From: Acanthosepion lycidas
Lineage: Eukaryota > Mollusca > Cephalopoda > Sepiida > Sepiidae
DNA length: 64,000 nt
Reading direction: 5' to 3'
NCBI GenBank assembly: GCA_963932145.1
Contig: OZ010573.1
Location: 24,237,260-24,301,259, forward strand
Made by a program: the position numbers and the translations under genes. The notes below the pieces were generated by a model. That model ran no database searches and was not told the origin of the DNA. It was given only the letters and a program-made list of their open reading frames with translations. This document shows, piece after piece, positions 57,606 to 64,000 of this stretch (the stretch's first letter is position 1; each line of letters starts with the position of its first letter).

Positions 57606-58010
57606 AGATGCTAAATAGTTTAAACTGACACAGTGCTAAATGGATGAAGGAGTAGAAAGATTGGCTGAATGTAAGCTTCAAAGTTGGAAGCATCTATATG
57701 CCTTGAAAATCAGCATTTCAAATCTTCACCTTTTACCTGATCTTGAACTTTGAACACTGGCATCAGTGAGAGATAAATAATTCTCTCAACCTCTGTATAA
57801 ATTGAGTCTCTAACTCGATAAATTCTTTTTGAAAGTTTATCTAAAAACTTTGAAGTATGTGGCTTACATTTTTAAGTTGATATAGACGTGTGAATTACTC
57901 ATCATTTGAGCTGTGTTATCTTAACAATACAAGCATTCAGTTTTAATGAATTGCATTTTATAAATAACAGCCATTTTTTTTTTTCTGTTGTTGGCTTTGT
58001 TTTCTTGTTG
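57606..58010 (+). repeat. ~390-bp dispersed repeat D1, copy 2
   Basis: Same orientation and block order as 41447-41828. This copy has an extra ~23 bp (TATAAATTGAGTCTCTAACT and CGA) after CTCAACCTCTG, and a longer T-run near 57977. The match ends in GGCTTTGTTTTCTTG in both copies. The flanking sequences differ, so these are two insertions of one element and not a segmental duplication. Confidence 0.8.
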
Positions 58011-58897
58011 TTTTTCTTCTTTCTTTACTTATTGTTCTTACTGGCCTCTCATAGCTAACATTATTACAATTATTTGCAGCCTTTACTCCTCCAAATGTTG
58101 TAGGTCATCAGTTGTTTGTTATTGCTTTTGTCTCTTGGTTGTTTTCCCCACCACACTTTCCCTCCTGCTGCATTTACTATTCAGGAATTTTCAAGGTCAA
58201 ATTTTTGTACATTTTCTTGCAGTTATTTCATAGCAGACGAAAAAAATACAAAACCAGCTTTGTGTGTAGCTTGTATATGCAGTACAATATAAGCTTTGAC
58301 CATTTTTGTGTCTAAATGACAGAAAGGAAAGGCTGTTTCTTTCTATCTATGACCTTAATACATCTGAAATTAAAAAAATAAATATCACTTCATATTTTTT
58401 TTATTGACAAGATGATGAGCAACTCTTGAGATGTATAATAAGTTGTTATAAATTGTTCTAATAAAAACTAACATTATCAGCAGAAAATCACAGTATATTA
58501 TAAATATAAGTCTATTGAAAAATTTACTAACATTGGTTAGTTAATAGGAATTTTACTGTGAAGATGTTGGCTTGCATAATAAAATCTGCCATAGTGTTTT
58601 CACATACATACATGTGCATATGTGTTTTGTTAAAGAATAACTGATGAGGTATTGTGATTAAGCTTTTTTATTTAATTTTTCTTTTGTCAGTACAAGCATT
58701 TTCTTTCCTGGACATGGTGTGTAAAAACTGTCCAAAAGGAAAAGCCAACACTCAATAACATTAACTACAAATACGTCCACAATATGCTCATCTTGTTCGA
58801 AAAATAAGCCATTCCTATAACTTTAGATACATACATAAAAAATCCACATATTTAGTTAAAAAAAATAAATAAAATTGGTGTTTCTGTAAGTAAGTAA
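58011..58897. other. AT-rich DNA, nothing recognised
   Basis: The overlapping plus frames at 57988-58315 are hydrophobic and carry no motif that I recognise. Confidence 0.4.
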
Positions 58898-60672
58898 GTG
58901 CAAGGTCTTTATCCGCCCCCTCCCTCTTCAATCAATTTGAGATGTTATCATCCACTGCTGATAAAGTTGAATGCTTTGCTTGTAAATTCTCCTCAAACTC
59001 TACCCTTGACTCATCTGGAGTATCCCTGACTAATTTCTCACAATCTCTGTTGAATGATATGCATATAACACCTTCCATGGTTTCTGCTGTCATCTTTAAC
59101 CCCACAAAGCATGTGGACCTGTTGACATCCCTGTAATAGTCATTAAGAAGTGTGCTCCCAAACTAGCTCCTGTTCTCACTAAACTGTATAATAAAGGCCT
59201 CACTGCCTCCTACTTGCAGGAAGTCATTGTCTGTTGTTCCAGTTTTTAAGAACTCTGGTGAACCATCTAAAACATTCAACTATTGGCCAATTAGCCTTCT
59301 GCCTCTTTTTGGGAAACTCCTAGTGGCCTTAATGCTGAATTTGTTCATCATCTCTCATCACAGGGCCTTTTCTCAGACAAGAAATACAGCTTTGGTTTCT
59401 CCAGATCTACTGCTGATGTACTGACAATAATTGCAGCAGAGTTTATCACAGTCTAGATAAAAACAGTAAAACCTGGGCTGTAACATTGGACATCTCAAAG
59501 GCCTTTGACAGGAACTGGCATCCAGGTCTTCTCGACCAAGCTGAAAAGCTATAGTATTTCTGGGCACATTTTTGAGTTGATCAAGTCTATCGTATCAAAT
59601 TGTGAAATGAAAGTTGTCCTGAATGGCTACTTGTCTACATCCTTTCATACTAATGTCTGTGTTCTCAAGGGCTCCATCCTTGGTCCTATACTGGTTTTAA
59701 TCTTCAATAACGACCTTCCCAATGATATCAGCTCCCAGCTTGGCATCTACATTGATGACATTACCATTTACTCATGCCTTGATAGTAAGGCTGGTCAGTC
59801 AAACAGTTAAAATGGCAGCTGATGTACAAAATGACCTCAAGACCATTGGTAACTGGGGCAAAAGATGGCTTGTCAATTTTAACATCTCCAAAACTAAACT
59901 TCTCTCCATTAATCATCTGAGAGACCCCTTTTTGCTTTCCACCAGCATGGCTGATGCTATCCTTGAAGAAAGTGACTCATTGCGCCTTCTCTGGGTAATG
60001 TTCTCAGCTGACATGAGTGGAAACACTATATTGAATCCATCGCTAGATCAGCTGCTAAGAAACTGTCACTGTGTCAGGTGAAACAATTTTTCTTTGCAGA
60101 ATCTATCTTGAATATCTATAAATCTACCATTCGTCCAGGTCTAAAATATTGCTGCCTTATATGGTCCAGTGCTTCTGCTATTTTACTGGACCTCCTTGAT
60201 AAGATTTAAAGAAGTATCAGCAATATTATTGGTTCTGATCTGGCGGCTTGGCTTCAGTTACTTGTCCACCGCTGTAAGCTTGCCTCTGTGCCTTTTTTAT
60301 AAATACTTTCATGGTAATTGTTCGATGAGCTCCTTGCCCTGGTACCAAGACTATGAATTTAAGTGCAATACTAAACTGGTGGTAAGATCTTATCAATTTA
60401 CAGTTGAGCTAGCTAAATGTAGCCATAACTTCTATGTTAACAATTTCTTATCTCGCACTTCTCACTTGTGGAACTCCCTCCCGTCTCCATGCTTTCCAAC
60501 CAACTTTAATCGGCAAAAATTTAAATGAAATGTCAATCTCTATCTACTGTCTTCCTGATTGCTCTTTTCTCTTTCTCCTCATTACTAATGTTTCTGTTTG
60601 TAATTCCTCCACACCCTGTAACCCCTTGTGTGCTAGTAGTACTGCCTTGCTAGGGGTGATACCAATTTAAAA
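58898..60672 (+). pseudogene. LINE-A, longest copy: broken reverse-transcriptase ORF
   Basis: This is a non-LTR retrotransposon ORF2 in pieces, read on the plus strand. From 58942: a linker (SSTADKVECFACKFSSNSTL), ITPSMVSAVIFNP, then KKCAPELAPVLTKLYNKGL in another frame. At 59227-59424: VPVFKNSGEPS and NYWPISLLP (normally NYRPISLLP). At 59505-59810: the RT block KGSILGPILVLIFNNDLPND and YIDD at 59748-59759, the metal-binding aspartate pair (FADD in most LINEs). At 59722-60081: MAADVQNDLKTIGNWGKRWL and NFNISKTKLLSINH. At 60103-60528: the C-terminal YKYFHGNC and LWNSLPSPCFP region. The tail ends CTGTAACCCCTTGTGTGC and TAGGGGTGAT. No upstream endonuclease is present, so it is 5'-truncated, and at least four frame breaks make it dead. 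The RT would copy its own mRNA at a nicked target. Clade is probably Jockey/CR1-like. Confidence 0.85.
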
Positions 60673-60874
60673 AAACAAAAAAAAAGCACCCTTGATAATG
60701 GCTAAAAGAATAACTGAAAGTGCTGGAATTATGCAGAACTTTTAGGCAGTTTTTACACAACTTTGTGTCTAGCAAAGAAAATACATGTAAATTAAATAAA
60801 AAAAATCTTAATTGCAGCACCTTGTCAGTGATCTTTAATGAAGCATGTATAAAAGAGGGATTGCTGCCTAAATA

Positions 60875-60878
<4 letters not shown>

Positions 60879-60914
<36 letters not shown>
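60879..60914. repeat. (AT)n microsatellite
   Basis: About 18 AT units. Confidence 0.9.
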
Positions 60915-60919
<5 letters not shown>

Positions 60920-62715
60920 TGATGGGATGATACCACTATTTTTTATCAATTCCAATAAAATTCCTGATAATATTCTAAATTTCCAATTCCAGTACCTACA
61001 ATGATTATAATTCATTATTTTCAGGCACTACAGTTGGTTTGGGAAACTTAATGCACAAACTACATTTATTAATGAAACATTTAGTAGAAAAATGAATACA
61101 AAAGCTTATGGAATAAAGTTAGATATCTATTTTATTTTTTTTTTAAAAATTGGTTAAGAGTTTAAGCAATAAACGGAACAATTTCTTTATGTAAATCACT
61201 TAAGTTAGCTACTGTTGATATATTGCTTTACTTTGGTTATCATCAGAAATCTTTAAAAAACTTACAAACTACAATTTTCTGGTTGGCATTAGATACATTT
61301 GCCATAATTGTGGTCTGAAAATAGTAAACATCAGTTAAAATTTAAATTTTTCACTGTTAGATAAAAAAAAATGTTTCTAGTTTTCTCATGTTTATAATTT
61401 GTAAAGATTTAACTAATAATGGTTTGCTATTAATTGTAAAATAAAAAAAGGGTAATTTTTTTTTTTTTTTTTTTTTTTGTCCATTTTTTTTAAAGTTTTA
61501 ACAAGCAAAGGCATCCTCTGAATATTATATAATATCCTTAAAATTTTGTATGTGGCATTTTTCAATGAATAGAACAAATTTAGGGGTGACAATTCAATTT
61601 TAGTATGCACTTCAAAAATGAGACACCTATTGCAACAATAACACTCTCAGCAGAAATACATCATCCTGTGTATTGTGGTTTAACTCCTACATGTATTTTG
61701 ATAAAATGCAAGGAGTAACTAATCCTGCAGGACAGTGAATGAATGCAAATATTAAATTTGCTTACAGATATTTAATAAGAATTAAATATAAATTATCACA
61801 GCAACTTAATAAATAAATAATAAAGTCTCTTCAATGTTATAAAAGAAATATTTAAGTTTTACTGTCTAAAGTAAATTTCTTACAACTAAAAAATTTAATT
61901 TCTAAAAAGAATCAAAAAGTGTTTTATTTTTATTAATAGAGTAAAAGTGCAACAATGCAGTAAAAAAACATATCCCTTGATTTTTTTTTTTTTTTTTTTC
62001 TTAAAGAAATATAAGGAATTTTAGCAAACTTTACAATAAAAAATTTAAATTAAAAAAAAATATTAGGAAGTTGAAAGCTAAATAATGTTGATATCCAACT
62101 GGATCATTTTATAAGGGATGATATTCAATTGTTACAAAGCATTAAAATGAAGACATGATTAAAAATGATTAAAATCTTCATAACGATGAGAGCAGCTGCA
62201 AATGTGTATTTTTTGCATAGGATTGATTATTTTTATTTATTTTTTTCCACTTATTTGTTAGATTATTAGATGAAATTTTAATAGTTTTATTTTAAAAATA
62301 TTAAATCAAATGTTAGAAACGAAAAAAAAAATATACAGCTTAATCTTGTCAGATAAAAATACTCATTTTAATATTTTTTATACTTCTACTTATAAAACTT
62401 GCATCTAGTTTGGCTCTGAAAAGGAATTAATGAGAAAAAAAGTTCAAAATATTTTAAATGCCATAATAATTTAACACAAGAAAGTTCAATTATGTCAAGG
62501 AAAAATATTAGTAGTTAAATACAATTTTTGATGAAAATTAAATTTTAGTTTTTTTTTAATACAAACTTTTGTGTAAAAAGCTTTCTTTCAGTCCTCAAAT
62601 AAGTTTCTTTATTTCTTTAAGTAAATTAAGATGAAAATCCATTTTGAAAGCTATAAAATTTTAAATACATGAATTTCGTAGAAACAAATTTAAGTTTCAT
62701 AAAAAGAATGTTTAA
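60915..62715. other. AT-rich DNA, no gene recognised
   Basis: T-runs lie at about 61458-61479 and 61980-61999. No family was identified. Confidence 0.45.
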
Positions 62716-62790
62716 GTCTCGGTTATTGAAAAGATTTATTTTTGTTTATGTACTATGTAGACAAAAATAAATCTTTTTAATAACTGAGAC
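62716..62790. repeat. 75-nt hairpin with 30-bp arms
   Basis: The left arm 62716-62745 and right arm 62761-62790 are reverse complements at 28 of 30 positions; the loop is 15 nt (62746-62760). The left arm begins GTCTCGGTTATTGAAAAGAT and the right arm ends AATAACTGAGAC. No similar sequence was seen elsewhere in the window. Candidates are a tiny fold-back element or a precursor-like small-RNA hairpin. The two mismatches are fewer than usual for animal microRNA precursors. Confidence 0.75.
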
Positions 62791-62809
62791 TACAAAATGA
62801 TTTTATGGA

Positions 62810-63006
62810 TTAAAACTAGGTACCTTCACTAATTCGGTATGCATAAGGTTTAAGAAGGAAAATTTTTCTTGAAGCATTATTTTAGCTTTAATTGAAGGCT
62901 CAAAGATTTAAAATTTACTATTTCCAATAAGCAAAATATTCTGTGGTGTATTTCAAACAGAAATTATATTGATTGGAATTTATATTATATATATATATAT
63001 ATATAT

Positions 63007-63043
<37 letters not shown>

Positions 63044-64000
63044 TAAAATCGATAAAAACGGACATTTTTGACACATTTGCAAACAAAAGTTAATTCTTGG
63101 TTTTAAATATCTTGCATAAATAAAATATATATTTCTCAAATGTAATTTGAAGAAAATTAGAAAGTTTAAAGTTAAATTAATCTGATTTGAAACAAATGAA
63201 CATTTTATAACATAAAATGTTGTATACAAACATTTTTTAACTAATGGGTTTTATTTTTCTGATGTGTTAAACAATTCATTGACAGCCAAACGTGTTCATA
63301 GTTAAGTATGGTGGAGCAGATGCTAAAGTTTATATGAAGGTGTGGTGGCTCTCATAAGTGGTGGGGAGACCTTAAAACACATGACTCTTTAATGATAGTT
63401 ATAGGTTTGATCATCCATACTTAAGAAATTCTGCATGTATATACACATACAAAAACAAGTTGAAATATTAAAAAAAAATATTTGAGGTTGTCAGTTTTAA
63501 TAAGCTTTACAATATATGATTATTGAATAAAGTTCTATTTAATAACACTATTTCCTAAGAGTTATCACACTGAAACGGAATTTTAAAAGATTTAAAATCT
63601 TTGTAAATTATTAAACTTAAAATTGTAAAAAATGAAAACCAATCTAAAAATTCATTTTTCATCGAAAATTTTTTTCTTCAGACAATATTGTCTATAATTT
63701 GTATTATTCATAAAAGCAATTTAGTAAGATGGGATTTGATTTTGCAAAATAATTTGGTGATTTAAATTCTTTAAAGAATTCGGATTTTAACTAATATAGT
63801 CACTAAAAATTATCGTGTTGAATTTCTCAAATTTTCATGAAAGTAAGGGGGTGAAACACATGTAAAAAATAAATAAATAAATAAATAAATATTTTTACCA
63901 AGATTTTCTAATTAAAGAAATAATTTCATTCATTTGTGTATAAGTCTTGAAAATTTCATAAAAATCTGACAATTATTTGATTTTTACAAGGATTTCAAAA
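62810..64000 (-). repeat. R1 repeat, copy 3 (reverse, runs off the window)
   Basis: Reading leftward from 64000 on the minus strand: GTAAAAATCAAATAATTGTC, ATGAAATTTTCAAGACTTAT, ACACAAATGAATGAAATTAT, an (AAAT)n tract (63868-63891), TTTCATGAAAATTTGAGAAA, TTTGTTTCAAATCAGATTAA, TTGAGAAATATATATTTTAT, a 33-nt T-run on the plus strand (about 63009-63041), TTCCAATCAATATAATTTCT, GTTTGAAATACACCACAGAA and GAATTAGTGAAGGTACCTAG. The order and spacing match copy 1 from end to end. A tRNA-like insertion interrupts it at about 63300-63425. Confidence 0.75.
63300..63425 (+). mobile_element. tRNA-like SINE fragment nested in R1 copy 3
   Basis: The plus strand shows GGTGTGGTGGCTCTCATAAG and TGGTGGGGAG (A-box region) and ATAGGTTTGATCATCC (B-box). 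The stretch has no counterpart in R1 copies 1 and 2, so it is an insertion. Short inverted ends TTAAGTATGG (63303) and CCATACTTAA (63414) bracket it. Confidence 0.45.

Noticed and set aside
59373-59567. 64-codon minus-strand frame
   Set aside because: Antisense of the LINE-A RT region, whose plus-strand reading has recognisable RT motifs.

Overview
The window reads as gene-poor, repeat-dense nuclear DNA of an animal. It is very AT-rich, carries many 20-33 nt homopolymers and long (AT)n/(GT)n tracts, and almost every recognisable coding trace belongs to a decayed transposable element. The mix of tRNA-headed SINEs, two or three decayed LINE lineages, mariner/Tc1 relics and a Helentron-like terminus fits a mollusc, most likely a cephalopod such as an octopus. 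That assignment is an inference from repeat style, not from a host gene. I found no host exon, rRNA or canonical tRNA that I can support. The sequence could be an intergenic stretch or the inside of a very long intron.

Layout. 1-7.7 kb: AT-rich DNA with two mariner transposase relics (2.2 and 4.2 kb). 7.7-9.1 kb: a LINE-B fragment, a LINE-A fragment and a 271-bp solo LTR with a perfect 5-bp target duplication. 9.1-19 kb: a LINE-C tail, SINEs, more LINE-A and LINE-B pieces, and a CpG-dense patch at 18.7 kb. 19.3-35 kb: a 308-bp MITE, at least eight SINE or tRNA-like relics, a two-part CT minisatellite (29.2-29.5 kb) and LINE-A tails. 35.6-41.1 kb: a cruciform/Z-type simple repeat, a small CpG-containing patch, two tandem copies of an unrecognised ~1.3-kb repeat (R1), and a very long near-perfect fold-back. 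41.4-50.2 kb: the first copy of a ~390-bp repeat that recurs at 57.6 kb, a Helentron-like element, a head-to-head SINE pair, a 111-bp MITE inside TA/CA microsatellite, a reverse R1 copy, and a 719-bp MITE. 52-55.5 kb: a second head-to-head SINE pair, a lone mariner end, and an internally deleted Tc1/mariner element with both ends intact. 57.6-64 kb: the second 390-bp copy, the longest LINE-A copy (most of a reverse transcriptase, 58.9-60.7 kb), a 75-nt hairpin, and a reverse R1 copy that runs off the end.

Nothing here forms an operating gene system. The elements are linked by descent and nesting: LINE-A appears nine times, always as the 3' part; two SINE families (SINE-A, SINE-B) recur about seven times each in both orientations; R1 appears four times. 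The most noteworthy items are R1, the ~390-bp repeat pair, the fold-back at 40.6-41.1 kb, and the small complete elements whose ends can be read exactly (solo LTR, deleted Tc1/mariner, two TA-flanked MITEs, and the 111-bp MITE).
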